DNA from: Mikania micrantha
Lineage: Eukaryota > Streptophyta > Magnoliopsida > Asterales > Asteraceae
Direction: 5' to 3'
DNA length: 64,000 nucleotides
Assembly (NCBI GenBank): GCA_009363875.1
Contig: CM018682.1
Location: 61,092,031-61,156,030, forward strand
The notes beneath the pieces were generated by a model. It saw nothing but the letters and a program-made list of their open reading frames with translations. It was not told the DNA's origin and did no database searches. Both the position numbers and the translations under genes were made by a program. Positions 10,313-22,116 of this stretch are shown in pieces; position 1 is the first letter of the stretch; every line of letters begins with the position of its first letter.

Positions 10313-12580
10313 GTTTATACTAGAAAGAAAAATTGAACCATAGAGAACAAATTTATTATAGATATCAAAAACACCAGTCACACAAAGGATCGTATCTTCA
10401 TTCATAACTTACAACCCAAGGATTATTACTCACATTTCTCTTCATTTATCTATTCAGCGTATATTTATAGAACCTGACGCAACCTTTGCACTTCACTTGG
10501 GTACTCACAGTCATATATTGAGTAGATGACTCAACATCAAGGGTAATACATACCCTAACCACACCACCTACATAGAAAACCATTCGATCAAATCCAGAGG
10601 ACTGTGAATAAAATGAAGAATTGAATTGACACAATGAGCATTTCCTCATTTGAAACTAAAGTTGGAAAAACTTTGTCTACTAGGGTTGTGTCGACCATTC
10701 ATTCACCACAAGTCTCACAAATGCTAAACTACGTACATCCTTAAGACACCACATGTTGACAACAAAACTGGGTTTATCAAATAAAAACTTCATTTAATCT
10801 CAACTTATCAAGATTTTTATCACATTCATCGATGGTTTGGAAATATCCATTGTTTCCCCTCATACATGATCCTAGTAAGCCTATAACTCTCATCCTAACT
10901 TTCTTTTGAAGAAAATCTTGACACAAACCATAACGAAGAATCTAGGCAATCCTTATGATCTAGGTATAGGAATTAGAAAATGAGAAATTGTTGTACGACA
11001 ATGTTTTACTCCATTGTCACTATAAATTTCTTATCTACTCTAATTTACTTTTCCTGAGTGAAAATTTCTCGACCCCTAAATCTATAAGTGTCAATCCCAT
11101 GTCAACACTTAAACAGATAGTAAACACTGATACCTGAACTCATTCCTTATACCTATTACAACAATAGCCAACTACTTCTGGTATGATCCTCATCATGGAA
11201 TAACCAAACCTGATTAGATCTTCTGACGCATAAACCCTCACCAATACATCCAAAGTGAAAATACTCCACGTGATTATTCTCCCATTATTAGTGCTCAACA
11301 CTCATAAAATAGTGCAACAATTTCATTTTTTTTCACGTTTCAACTGTGGATTATGTAACCACATAACCCAAAGTTTGTGATTAAAAAAAAACTCTCCTAA
11401 ATAAATATCAAAGGAATATGCCAACACAAACTTTGGACGATTAATCAAACACCTACGCTAATGTTATCCATAAGAAACATAATTCCCTATGTAGTTTATC
11501 CTTACCTTATCATAGATTCCATATCATTGTTTCCTTCATGTAACCAAAGTTTATCCTCATTGTGGTTCTATGTAGAACTATCACACCTATATTGATCCAA
11601 GTCAATCCACATCTTAGGATTACCCTATATGAAGCTAACACGTTTGAAAAGGCGATTTAACATGAAATCAAGTCCTTTTTAATGCACTGTTCTTAAAGAT
11701 TTCTAACCCAACTTGCTTCTTATCATTACTCATATGACAAATGATAAAGTACAATAACGTTTGGCACATACAACTAGTCACCTAACTATCAACCATAATT
11801 TATTGCCTAAAGTCTTAGCGTACTCCATAACGAATCAGTTACCTATATTATTGATATTAAAGTTCCATACCCACGACTGTTACAGTTGAAAAAAAAATCA
11901 ACCTTCTTTGACAAAATCTCAAGGGAAATTTTCGGATATCTACATTTGATTGGTTGTAAAACCATAATTGGCTATGGTATGTGACCGATTCAGCTTCACT
12001 GATAGTGCAATGTGTTAGGTGCGGTACACCTTGCACATAAAATCCTTATGTTATCTCGAATATGAGAACTAGAGCAGGATTGAGAATTAGCCTTAGCCTG
12101 GAAATCACAATCCCTTCTACCTTGCATCTTGCATAGATGATGGCCATCCCTTTAACAAATTCTAGACACCCTGTCTATCTACAAGTCATTGTATGGCATC
12201 CACACCTTGTGTGTCTATATGACATCCATCAAAATTTTGGTACAAAACTACTCTTTAAACTGCTAAATTGTATAATCATAACTAGATTTGAGCCTTAACT
12301 AAATTCAGAATAATGAGCAATTACCGTTTTTCTATACAACAATTCACACTTTGATTTAGCTGTCTACTTTTTGAAAGATGGACATCTTATGCTTCTGAAT
12401 CTAAGTCGTTATCTTAAAAAAATAATAAACTTTTGAAATATTAGAAATTATTAACCGTCAACTCGACTGTGAGCTTCCGAAGAACAAAGTACTTAAAATT
12501 CTTGAAGAAAGTTTTCAAAAGAAAAAATATATATATACACATAAACTTCTAGAACATATTTTTTTAAGGACAATGTCAAC

Positions 12581-12697
12581 TTCCGAAGAGGTAAATCCAC
12601 CGCCCGAAGTATCTTGAAATTCCGAAGAGTTAACTCCACTACGTGAAATATCTCGAAATTCCAATGAGTGAACTCGACCATCCGACCCATTAATTTC
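12581..12697 (+). repeat. 39-bp tandem triplicate
   Basis: TTCCGAAGAG (or TTCCAATGAG in the third copy) recurs at 12581, 12620 and 12659, exactly 39 bp apart, with the intervening bases partly conserved. Confidence 0.6.
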
Positions 12698-13974
12698 CAA
12701 AAGGTTAAGTCTCTCCAAAGAGTAAGGAAGTACTTTTCCTAACATGCAAATTTCCTTCTATGGAATTTAAACTATATGTAAAGCAGCTAGAACGTTGACT
12801 CACCTTCTCTAATGACACATTCAATTTAACTAAGAACCATGTGAAGTCCTTAATGAAAGGTCACCACAAGCGATTACGTCATGCCTTCTCTTGACAATGG
12901 TGACTCACACAAGTCGATGTCCTTCCATATACCTTGTTAAAAGGAAGTACAATATATCCTTAATAGTGTACTCAAACTACACTGTATAAACAACTACCAT
13001 TGATCTCGAATAGGATTGAGTAAATTGATCTTGAACAGATTATATCGCAGATTCCTAGCCTAGTTTTACTTCACAAAAATCTTAGCTCCAAACAAGATTC
13101 TTCTTTTTCGCATCTATGCTCGTATTACAATATAAACATATGATGACACACTATGTGGTTTGATATGTATGCTTCACCACAATTAGTTATCCTCTAGTAA
13201 CTAGATAACATTTCTTCATCCTAACCTCACTCAAGAACGAGAACCTCATCACACGTCAATTATTAAAACTCAAGATACACACCCAGATTTGGTTATGAAC
13301 ACCAACCATGATGAACCTCAACACACATTCTAAACTTGTCAACGATTATTAGTACTAATATTAATCAGTTCTAAGGACATCTCTTTGGAGCACTAATGCC
13401 TCTAGTACTCAAGTCGCGATTAGACCTTGGCATATATACAAACTTATCTCATACTAACATTGTATCACTGTTTCGAGAGAACCATGGGATGCTAGTGTAT
13501 TTAAAAACAAGTATACTCCCTAAACAAGGTTCTTAGTTGTAGTATCTGAAAAAGAAAATAAAAGACGTCACACTAGCCATAAACTAGTTCCCTAAATATA
13601 AGACGTGAGTATCTATATATTGAACAATGTGTGCAACTCATACCTAGCTTGTTCACTTGTACTCAAACTAACCACACCTTTAGAAATTGTTAGTAGTAAG
13701 ATGATGTGTTCATATTCTCTTGAACACATTGATCATCAGACACCACAAGGAGACATTATGATCGCCACGACTCATTGCAAAATCGGCTATTAACTCTTGA
13801 ATCATCATTTCTGCCCACTCAACTTTGGACCTTATATGAATTGAAGTTTCTATCTCATGTATATAGGCCATATACTGGTTAGAACCAACTCAATGGTCTA
13901 GAACTCACTCAGGATAGAAAAAAAACTTATAAAACTCAAAATCTAGGATTGACTACAGGTTGCATGTGATTGTT

Positions 13975-14498
13975 AGAAAAGTTATGTTGACGTAAGACGT
14001 AAGCCTTTGGGTTTCAAGTTGGAGACGTAACTATGTTTAAAGTGTCACCATGGAAAGGAACCATTAGGTTCAGAAAACGCAGAAAGCTAAACCCACTATA
14101 CGTCGGATCATTTGAAATCCTAGCAAGGATTGGTCCCATAGAATACTGATTCCAACTACCCTAGAACTCAGCGGGGTTCAAAACACATTCCATGTAGCAA
14201 ATTCTGAAAAAGTGTTTATCCAAGAAAACAGTCGTTATACTCTTTAACGAAATTCAAATCAACAGCAAACTCCTCTTTAGTGAAGAACCAATATAAATTA
14301 TGGATCGAGAAGTAACAAGATTGAAACGAATTTGTATATCTATAGTAAAAGTTCCATAATACTCTAGGTGAGAATCAAAATTTACTTGAAAACGCGGAAA
14401 TCAAATGAAACTCAATTACCCCAACTATTCAAGAAGTCATTAATTTCGGGAAAATACAGACCGAATATCGGGACGAAATTCTTCTAACAGGGGGAGAC
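13975..14498 (+). pseudogene. Element A, gypsy integrase C-terminal remnant (copy 2)
   Basis: It encodes VSPWKGTIRFRKRRKLNP followed by YVGSFEILARIGPI, the equivalent of the GPY/F region of chromovirus-type gypsy integrases. A decayed tail retains MDREVTRLKR. Stops and frameshifts follow position 14140. It ends in a purine tract (ACAGGGGGAGAC) before the third LTR. Residue-by-residue it follows the matching parts of elements B and D, so A belongs to the same broad gypsy group. Confidence 0.75.
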
Positions 14499-14884
14499 TA
14501 TGACATCTGTCAATTTCTCAGGTTTCAATCTTGATAAAACTTTAATTTTGTGCATCTATATTAAACTCATTTAAACCCGAGCAAAAAAATTCAATAAGTT
14601 AAACAAATAAGATTTACAAAAATACAATAAAAATTGTACGGTTTAGTTCACAATAAAGTCTAAAAACTCAAAACTTATATGATATTTAGCAACATGAACA
14701 TTTGGTTTTAAATTATAGTCGAATGAATACTTATAAATATTTTTAGACTCGGGTATACTCCTGCATACAACCATATCATTTTCGTCTGCTCATTTTCACT
14801 CATAAACATTAAAATATATATTAAATAATAATAACAATAGATAAACACTTTTTATATAAAGATGGTAATAAAGACAATCCCTTT
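14499..14884 (+). repeat. Element A, third LTR, left piece
   Basis: Matches 7106-7491 closely and ends where element B begins. About 133-135 bp of LTR (equivalent to 7492-7625) is absent at the right-hand junction with B. Confidence 0.85.
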
Positions 14885-14994
14885 TGTAACATCCCAAATT
14901 TTCTAATACAAGTTACTTGAACTTACCAATGCGTGACGAACAATTAACTAGTAGGAAAATAGACGAAAAATAACCAAGGCTAGGATTACAGATC

Positions 14995-15026
14995 GTGTAC
15001 TCGAAATGGTAAGATTTCGAGTACAC
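14995..15026 (+). repeat. 12-bp perfect inverted repeat upstream of the B TATA box
   Basis: GTGTACTCGAAA and TTTCGAGTACAC flank an 8-nt loop. It lies about 57 bp upstream of TATAAATA and is conserved in the 3' LTR. Confidence 0.8.
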
Positions 15027-15082
15027 CAATTTCGAGTAGGCCAGGATTCGTGTACTCAGGATTTCGAGTACTAGCCCCTGCC

Positions 15083-15090
15083 TATAAATA
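15083..15090 (+). promoter_or_regulatory. TATA box, element B 5' LTR
   Basis: TATAAATA in CCTGCCTATAAATAGTGG, 198 bp into the LTR and directly after the TTTCGAGTAC motif cluster. It is conserved at 22298-22305. The transcript would start near 15110-15120, leaving about 2 kb of R/U5. Confidence 0.7.
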
Positions 15091-15439
15091 GTGGTGCCTT
15101 GGGAAGCGTGACAGACTTTGACTGGAAGTTTATCTGCTCTCGAGTACTCGAAGTTTAAGCCCAAGAGTTTCAAGAATCAAGCTTTGATCGACTAAACGAA
15201 GGAGGAAACGCACGAGAATCTACAGGAGTGATCATCTAACTTCAAGTAAGTGTTCCAAACCAAAAAGCTAGGATTTTTATGTAAAAGTTAGGATGGTTAA
15301 ACAAAGAGTGAACTTATGCATAAAGCTCACACCTTTATGCATAAAGTTCGTAACTTTGAGGTTCCAATACGTTGGTAACAACCTAAGGAACCTAAAACTA
15401 GCTCCCCAAAGTCTTAGATGAATTTCTGAGATGTTTAAT

Positions 15440-15665
15440 GACGAAATGATGAGTACACGAAATCAGGTATAGAGGGTATTCATATTGTTAGTTCGAGTAC
15501 ATGACTATTTCGAATACAAGGGTACTTCGTGTACATGGCATTTCGAGTACAAGGGCCATTTCGTGTACCAAGGTTATTTCGTGTACTCTAGTGTTTCGAA
15601 TACAGGGATTTCGGGTACTGAAGTAGTTCGTGAACTACAGATAATTCGAATACTATCCAGGTCCG
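15440..15665 (+). repeat. Downstream TTCGAGTAC/TTCGTGTAC motif cluster in B LTR
   Basis: At least ten copies of TTTCGAGTAC, TTTCGTGTAC or TTTCGAATAC-type motifs occur at roughly 15-25-bp spacing, downstream of the predicted transcription start. The same motif lies upstream of the TATA box (14998-15070). Confidence 0.75.
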
Positions 15666-15814
15666 AGGACTTGTAGTTATGAGGGGGAACTAGTTGACTA
15701 TAAGGACTTAGAATAAATTCTAAGTCTAAGAATGGTATGTGATGAGACGATGTAATGATGTAGGTTCCCAGGTCTTAACTAAGGAGTTCGGTTAAGAACA
15801 TAAGGAGCCATTAT

Positions 15815-15870
15815 CAGGTGAGTTCTAGACGCCCTCTTTTATGTTTGATGTTTTGGGCTGACATACATGC
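15815..15870 (+). promoter_or_regulatory. Conserved donor-like box in B LTR
   Basis: CAGGTGAGTTC is a near-ideal plant 5' splice site, followed by CGCCCTCTTTTATGTTTG and GTTTTGGGCTGAC. Equivalent boxes exist in A, D, E and F. Confidence 0.5.
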
Positions 15871-16184
15871 TTATTGTTATGTCTATGATGTTATGTGCTT
15901 GTGATGATGATGAATGAATGATGATATGCCCTGACTATGTATGCATGGTTATGTGTTAGCATGGTGTATGCATGAAAGTATGCTAAGTATGATGAATGCA
16001 TGATAAATGAGTTATGATGATAAATAACATGACATGATAATGATGCTAGCATATGATATGATGATGACTTTATGATCACATGCTTCATGATGATAACTAT
16101 GAGAATAGTTATAGGGATATGGCAAGATCCTAGGTGGCTAGGATGATAGTATGATACCATGATGTTATGATATGATAACGATGC

Positions 16185-16285
16185 TAGTATGTTATGATGG
16201 TATGATGAAATGATGCTAGTATGTTATGATGGTATGATGAAATGATGCTAGTATGTTATGATGGTATGATGAAATGAGGCTAGTA
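16185..16285 (+). repeat. About 32-bp tandem repeat in B LTR
   Basis: Three to four copies of GATGCTAGTATGTTATGATG plus GTATGATGAAAT lie within a longer ATGATG-rich, low-complexity stretch. The 3' LTR has the same copies at about 23394-23495. Confidence 0.75.
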
Positions 16286-16504
16286 TGACATGCCTAAGAT
16301 GCCATGATTAACCCAATGAATAATGTTATAATGCTAGCATGAAATGTATGAGGATTATGATAAATGACGATATGATGCTAGTGTATAATGTATGATGAAT
16401 GAATGATGTCCCTATACGTGCTATAGGGTATGTGTGAATGATGATGCTCCGGTACTTGTACTGGGTGAATATGAATGATGACCTGATCGTATCAGGATAT
16501 GAAC

Positions 16505-16770
16505 AGTCGATCGGGCTATAAACATGGAGTCGACCGGACTATAAACAGGGGAGTCGATCGGACTATAAACAGGGAGCCGACCGGGCTATAAACATGAGAG
16601 TCGACCGGACTATAAACATGGAGTCGACCGGACTATAAACAAGAGAGTCGACCGGACTATAAACATGGAGCCGACCGGGCTATAAACATGGAGCCGATCG
16701 GGCTATAAACATGGTAAGAGTCGATCGGAATATAAACATGGTAAGAGTCGATCGGACTATAAACATGGAG
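16505..16770 (+). repeat. 24-30-bp array with TATAAAC core, 11 copies (B 5' LTR)
   Basis: Eleven units of the type GTCGACCGGACTATAAACAT occur with alternating TCGACC/CCGATC and GGA/GGG variants. Each unit carries TATAAAC and a CCGG or GATC centre. The same array is in the 3' LTR at about 23720-23985. Confidence 0.85.
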
Positions 16771-16921
16771 CCTTGTGCCGGCATAAGCCCACTGTTCGTA
16801 TGGTGACAGTGGAACGTATGACGATGATGGAAATGATGATATGTGCTAAGGTTATGGACTATGTGTATGAAATGATGTTTATGATATGCATGTTTAATGT
16901 TGTTTTACGAAAACTAGAACT

Positions 16922-16959
16922 CACCAGCGTAAGCTGACTTGATTTAGCATGTATGTCAG
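16922..16959 (+). promoter_or_regulatory. CACCA hairpin and acceptor-like box in B LTR
   Basis: CACCAGC, loop GTAA, GCTGAC form a 4-bp stem (16925-16936), followed by GATTTAGCATG and ATGTCAG. Same layout as in A, E and F. Confidence 0.5.
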
Positions 16960-17178
16960 GTTAAAACTATGATAAGAGAAGGCAGGGAGCTCGGGCATCA
17001 ACTCAGACGATCCGTCGGTTTTGGCAATTCGAAATGATTTGATACAGATACTTTATTAAATTCTGTTTATCAACTATGTTTACATTTCCGCTGCACGATT
17101 ATGAAAGTTTTTAGTTTAAGAGCTATGTGTTATGATGAAAACCAACCTCTGCGAGGTGCCCGGTTTCGGGGCCTCACA

Positions 17179-17230
17179 AGTTGGTATCAGAGCCATAGTT
17201 TGAGAGATCTTAGCATCCAAAATGCTAAGA
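17179..17230 (+). other. Element B primer-binding site and downstream hairpin
   Basis: TGGTATCAGAGC at 17182-17193 matches the initiator-Met primer site. CTTAGCAT, loop CCAAA, ATGCTAAG form a perfect 8-bp stem at 17209-17229. Confidence 0.85.
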
Positions 17231-17511
17231 CTTAAACTGAGAATGGGATTAAGTGACACGGATTGGCAACCACGGATGAACGGATGCCACGAGCTGAATG
17301 TTTATGTATGAGTAAAGGGTTAGATGTAAGGTTATGTATGTAGTAAGTGTCATGCACATTGAAGAGATGGGATGGGAAACGTTTAGAGCCTATGAGTTGG
17401 GTAAATGGTTAATAGCACTTGATCAACGTCATTAACGATTTACAAAGCTTATTTCGTGCTAAACTGATTCCTATACTAACTCATCAATTGTTGCATCCTG
17501 TAGATAGTTAG

Positions 17512-18606
17512 ATGGCTGGACAAAAGGGTAGACCACGTAAGCAACCACAGAAACCTGAAGAACCACGTGTCGAGAGTGAAGAACCCGTCTATGAAGACGA
17601 CCACGAGCACAACGACCAACCTGAGAATGAAGATGAGTTTACTCTAGAGCCTATTGTGGTGAAGTCTATTTCTGATGAGGTCCGCAAAATCATGGATGAA
17701 AAACTACCAGCCTTGATTGCTAAGGCATTGAAGGATGCTCTAAAAGACAAGTCTGAAGGAACTAAGGAGAGTACTAAAGAAGATGAGGTGGTGATCATCG
17801 AGACTAAGAGCGGCGACTCGATGACTGGGAAACTGAAGGGCTGTGACTACAAGTCCTTCAAAGGATGCAACCCACCGACCTTCGATGGTAAGAAAGATGC
17901 TGTGGCCACCTGCCACTGGATATCTGCTATGGAGGCTGTTATTTCCATCAGTGAGTGCCGAATTGATCAAGCTGTCAAGTTTGCAGCTCACTCCTTTGTC
18001 GAGGAGGCGCTTCACTGGTGGAACACCATTAAGCAGTCCAAGGCTGCAGCCGATATGGAGAAGATGACTTGGGATGATCTAAAGGAACTGGTCACTAAGC
18101 AGTTCTGTCCCAAGAATGAGCTGGATAAGGTTGAAAGGGAGTTTCTGGTGCTGAAAGCGGGAAGTCTGAATCACAGGCAGTACACTTCATGGTTCAATGA
18201 GATGGCAAGACTCGTTCCTCATCTGGTTTCTACTGAGGAACGTAGGGTGAAGTTGTACATGGAGGGTTTGCCTCCCAAGGTTCGGATTCATGTGAAGGCC
18301 AATGCTCCTAAGACCTTTGACTCCACTGTTGAACTCAGTGGTATTGTATGGGATGACGTGATGGCTGATGAGCCGGTGAAAGAGGAAACCAGGGGGAAGG
18401 AGTCCGTCGGGATCAAGCGAGGCCGAACAGACCAACGAAAGTCTTCTAGCAAGAAGATCAAGCGAGAGGAAACAGGTCTATGTCGTAAGTGTGGCAAGAG
18501 CCACTCTGGGCTGTGTCGTGTGGGCACGAACTTATGCTTTCGATGTGGAAAGGTGGGGCATTTTTTCAGCCAATTGTCCCGGTGCTATGAGATGCTACAA
18601 CTGTAA
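17512..18606 (+). pseudogene. Element B gag (capsid-nucleocapsid), frameshifted near its end
   Basis: The gag polyprotein forms the particle in which the element reverse-transcribes. From MAGQKGRPRKQPQ, residues 1-110 are acidic/charged. Residues about 115-270 hold the Retrotrans_gag core, with FDGKKDAVATCHWI, HWWNTIK and WDDLKELVTKQFCP. A basic linker and zinc knuckles ([22 protein letters not shown]) follow. The frame fails at a run of six T (18561-18566); from there the nucleocapsid sequence continues in the pol frame, with [14 protein letters not shown] as the last knuckle. One extra T would explain it (mutation or sequencing error). The start is the first ATG after a 330-bp leader. Confidence 0.9.
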
Positions 18607-21600
18607 TGGGATTGGACATCTGTCCAAAGATTGCAGGCAACCATGGGCCGACGCTTCGGGCTCGGGTAAGAAAGAAGAAAAAGAAAAGGAGAAGCAGAAG
18701 GCTAAAGCACGAGCCTTTACGATGACAAAGGATGATGCGATTGAGGACCCTGATGTGGTCACAGGTACCTTTTCTATCAACAATATTCCTGCTTCTGTAT
18801 TGTTTGATTCTGGTGCCAGTATGAGTTTTGTGTCTTCTACTTTCTGTGATGGGTTATCTGGGAAGGTTAAGAAGATAGCTCGGGTAATTGATGTAGAGAC
18901 GGCTATTGGTAAGATGACCAGGGTGACTGAGGCTATTGATGATTCCTATGTTGAGATAGGAGGTCATAGGTTCCCAGTACGATTGTTTCTTATTACCTTA
19001 GGAGGATTCGATGTAGTTTTGGGTATGGACTGGTTAGCCAAATATGAGGCTAACATTGTATGTCGACGAAAGATGATATGTTTACGTGCGATGGATGGGA
19101 GCTCCGTGACGGTTTATGGTGATAAAGCGATGTATGCGCCTAAGATCATTTCGATGATCAAGGCTGATGTTATGATGAGGCGAGGGTGTGTAGCCTACTT
19201 GGCCTACGTGATTGAGGAACGTATGGATATGAGGACGATTGATGATGTTCCCGTGGTGTGTAACTTCCCCGATGTATTCCCGGAGGAATTGCCTGGATTA
19301 CCACCCGAACGGGAAATTGAGTTCCAGATCGACTTAGTGCCGGGGGCACAACCCGTTGCCAAAGCACCGTACCGTTTAGCTCCAAACGAGATGAAGAAAA
19401 TGATGACCCAGCTACAAGAACTCCTTGATAAAGGTTTTATACGACCGAATGTCTCTCCGTGGGGAGCACCGGTGTTGTTCGTTAAGAAGAAAGATGGAAG
19501 TATGCGTATGTGTATCGATTACAGGGAACTGAATAAGTTGACCGTAAAGAACAGGTATCCTCTACCTAGAATTGATGACTTGTTCGATCAATTGCAAGGT
19601 GCAAGCTGGTTCTCAAAGATAGATCTCCGATCCGGTTACCATCAGTTGAAAGTTCGAGAGCAGGATATTCCAAAGACTGCTTTCCGTACGCTTTATGGAC
19701 ATTACGAGTTTCTCGTTATGTCGTTTGGATTGACGAATGCTCCCGCAGCATTTATGGATTTGATGAACAGGGTATGTCGACCGATGCTGGACCGATCGGT
19801 GATAGTATTTATTGACGATATTTTGATTTATTCAAAGAACGAGGGAGACCATGCTTGCCACGTACGTGAGGTATTGGAGATCCTGAGGAAAGAGAAACTT
19901 TAGGCTAAATTCTCCAAATGCGCTTTCTGGTTACGAGAGGTACAGTTTCTGGGTCACGTGGTGAACCCAGAAGGCATTATGGTAGATCCAGCTAAAGTTG
20001 AAACGATTATGAAATGGAGCCCTCCGAAGTCACCTACGGAAGTACGCAGTTTTCTTGGTTTGGCCGGCTACTATCGGAGATTTATTCAAGACTTATCCAA
20101 GATAGCGACGCCACTGACGAAGCTCACGAAGAAAGACGTAAGGTACGAATGGGGTCCAAACCAAGAACAAGCGTTTTCAGTGCTAAAGGAGAAACTTACC
20201 CAAGCTCCTGTTCTAGCACCGCCGGATGGAAATGATGATCTTGTTGTGTATGCCGATGCATCGCGACAAGGGTTGGGATGCGTACTGATGCAAAGGGGAA
20301 GGGTGATAGCTTATGCTTCGCGCCAGCTAAAGATTCATGAGGCTAACTACCCGACCCACGATCTTGAACTCGCTGCAGTGGTGTTTGCATTGAAAATATG
20401 GAGACACTACTTGTATGGAGTACGGAGTACCATCTATACCGACCACAAGAGCTTGAAGTATTTCTTCGAGCAAAAGGATTTGAACATGAGGCAAAGACGA
20501 TGGCTTGAGCTGCTAAAGGATTAGGATTGTGATATTCTGTATCACCCGGGAAAGGCCAAAGTGGTGGCGGATGCTCTGAGTCGCAAGACCGATCATCCTG
20601 CCATACGGGTAAAATCGTATAGTTTGGTAATAACTCCAGACTTTTTGAACGAGCTCAAACAAGCGCAACAGGAGGGATTGAAAGAGGAAAATGTGGGTTT
20701 TGAACGTGTCTTCGGACAAGTCAAGAACTTGGAAGACAACGACCATGGGATAAAGATACGATTCGGTCCAATGTGGGTGCCCAGAAATGGGGACATTCGA
20801 ACGAGAATTTTAGGTGAAGCCCACAAGTCACGTTATTCGGTGCACCCCGGTGCGACGAAGATGTATCAAGATCTTCGACAGGATTACTGGTGGCCGGGCA
20901 TGAAGTTTAATGTGATGCAGTATGTGAACAGGTGCCTTACTTGTGCGCAAGTGAAAGCTGAACATCAGAAGCCCTACGGATATGTGCAACCTCTAGAGGT
21001 ACCAGAATGGAAATGGGAACACGTCACCATGGATTTCATCACCAAGCTACCAAAGACAGCTAAAAGGCATGATACCATATGGGTGATTGTGGACCGACTG
21101 ACGAAGAGTGCACACTTCCTCCCTATCAGGGAAACGTATACGTCCGAAAGGTTGTCTGAGTTGTTCGTGAAAGAGATTGTGGCCAGACATGGAGTTCCTG
21201 TCTCCATTGTGTCAGATCGGGATACGAGTTTTACTTCCAGATTCTGGAAGCAGTTTCATGACGCCATGGGAACGAGGTTAAATATCAGTACCGCCTATCA
21301 CCCTCAGACGGATGGACAGTCGGAAAGGACTATTCAAACATTGGAGGATATGCTTAGGGCGTGCATTATCGATTTTGGAGGAAACTGGGATGACCACTTG
21401 CCATTGGTAGAGTTTTCATACAACAACAGCTACCACTCCAGCATCGGAATGCCCCCATATGAGGCGTTGTACGGAAGACGATGTAGAACCCCGGTATGCT
21501 GGCGTGAAGTTGGACAGAAAGAAATGGGAAACAAGGCTGTCGTGATTGAAACGGCAGAAAAGCTACGGGTGATAAAAGCTCGAATGAAAGCTGCACAAGA

Positions 21601-22072
21601 TCGCCAAAAGTCTTACACTGACAAGCGCCGAAGACCGATCGAGTTTGATGTTGGCGATCGAGTGTTGCTGAAAGTATCACCATGGAAGGGAATCATTCGA
21701 TTCAGAAAGCGAGGCAAGTTGAGTCCGAGGTACATCGGACCGTTTCTGATAAAGGCAAGGGTAAGGAAAGTCGCGTATCGACTGGACCTACCAGAGGAGC
21801 TGAACGGGATTCATCCTACCTTCCACGTGTCACATCTTAGGAAGTGCTTGGCAGACGAGCAGGCACATGTTCCTTTGGATGACATTGAGGTAGATGACCG
21901 ACTGAACTACATTGAAGAACCAGTCGTCATTGTGGATACGAAAGAAAATCAGCTACGGAATAAAACGGTTCGTCAAGTAAGAGTTCAGTGGAAGCATCGG
22001 AAGGGTTCAGACACGACGTGGGAATTGGAAGACGAGATGAGGAACTTATATCCTCATCTGTTCGATACGTAA
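18491..22072 (+). pseudogene. Element B pol (PR-RT-RNase H-INT), two nonsense codons
   Basis: The pol polyprotein makes cDNA and integrates it. The domains share one frame: zinc knuckle (18590), protease with DSGAS (18805), RT with the FIDD variant of the YxDD box (about 19810), RNase H with YADAS and TDHKSL, then integrase. The integrase has its HHCC finger (HPGATKMY...CLTC, about 20840-20945), DDE residues in MDFITK, SDRDTSF and SERTIQTL, the YIGPF motif, and a chromodomain-like end WELEDEMRNLYPHLF. TAG codons at 19901-19903 and 20522-20524 interrupt it; element D has Tyr at both places. Everything else in frame looks intact. The C-terminal part fits the Tekay/Del chromoviruses. Confidence 0.92.
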
Positions 22073-22102
22073 CGAGGCAGGTTTCGGGACGAAACCTATT
22101 GT

Positions 22103-22116
22103 AAGGAGGGGAGACT
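22103..22116 (+). other. Element B polypurine tract
   Basis: AAGGAGGGGAGAC lies directly before the 3' LTR start TGTAACATCCC, after the conserved TTTCGGGACGAAACC. Confidence 0.85.

Larger units (their letters stand above)
10130..13974 (+). other. Element A degenerate interior
   Basis: I see no recognisable coding sequence in this 3.8-kb stretch on either strand. One block (10208-10312) is homologous to the segment between the two purine tracts of element D (40586-40690), and a 39-bp triplicate sits at 12581-12697. Stops are frequent in all frames. It is bounded by the primer-binding site on the left and pol 3' sequence on the right, so it is internal retrotransposon sequence. Confidence 0.6.
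14885..17178 (+). repeat. Element B 5' LTR
   Basis: 2294 bp. It contains an inverted repeat (14995-15026), a TATA box at 15083-15090, TTTCGAGTAC-like motifs on both sides of the TATA box, a donor-like box at 15815, an ATGATG-rich stretch (15890-16430), a 25-bp array (16505-16770) and a hairpin/acceptor-like box (16922-16959). Confidence 0.9.

Noticed and set aside
12493..12745. Minus-strand frames in A interior
   Set aside because: Overlap the 39-bp triplicate and low-complexity AT sequence; no domain.
15891..16160. His/Tyr/Ser-rich minus-strand frame in B LTR (repeated at 23106)
   Set aside because: Translation of ATGATG-rich LTR sequence; both copies come from the LTR pair.
17182..17193. 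TGGTATCAGAGC as part of a tRNA gene
   Set aside because: Only the primer-binding complement is present, immediately after LTR ends; no cloverleaf.
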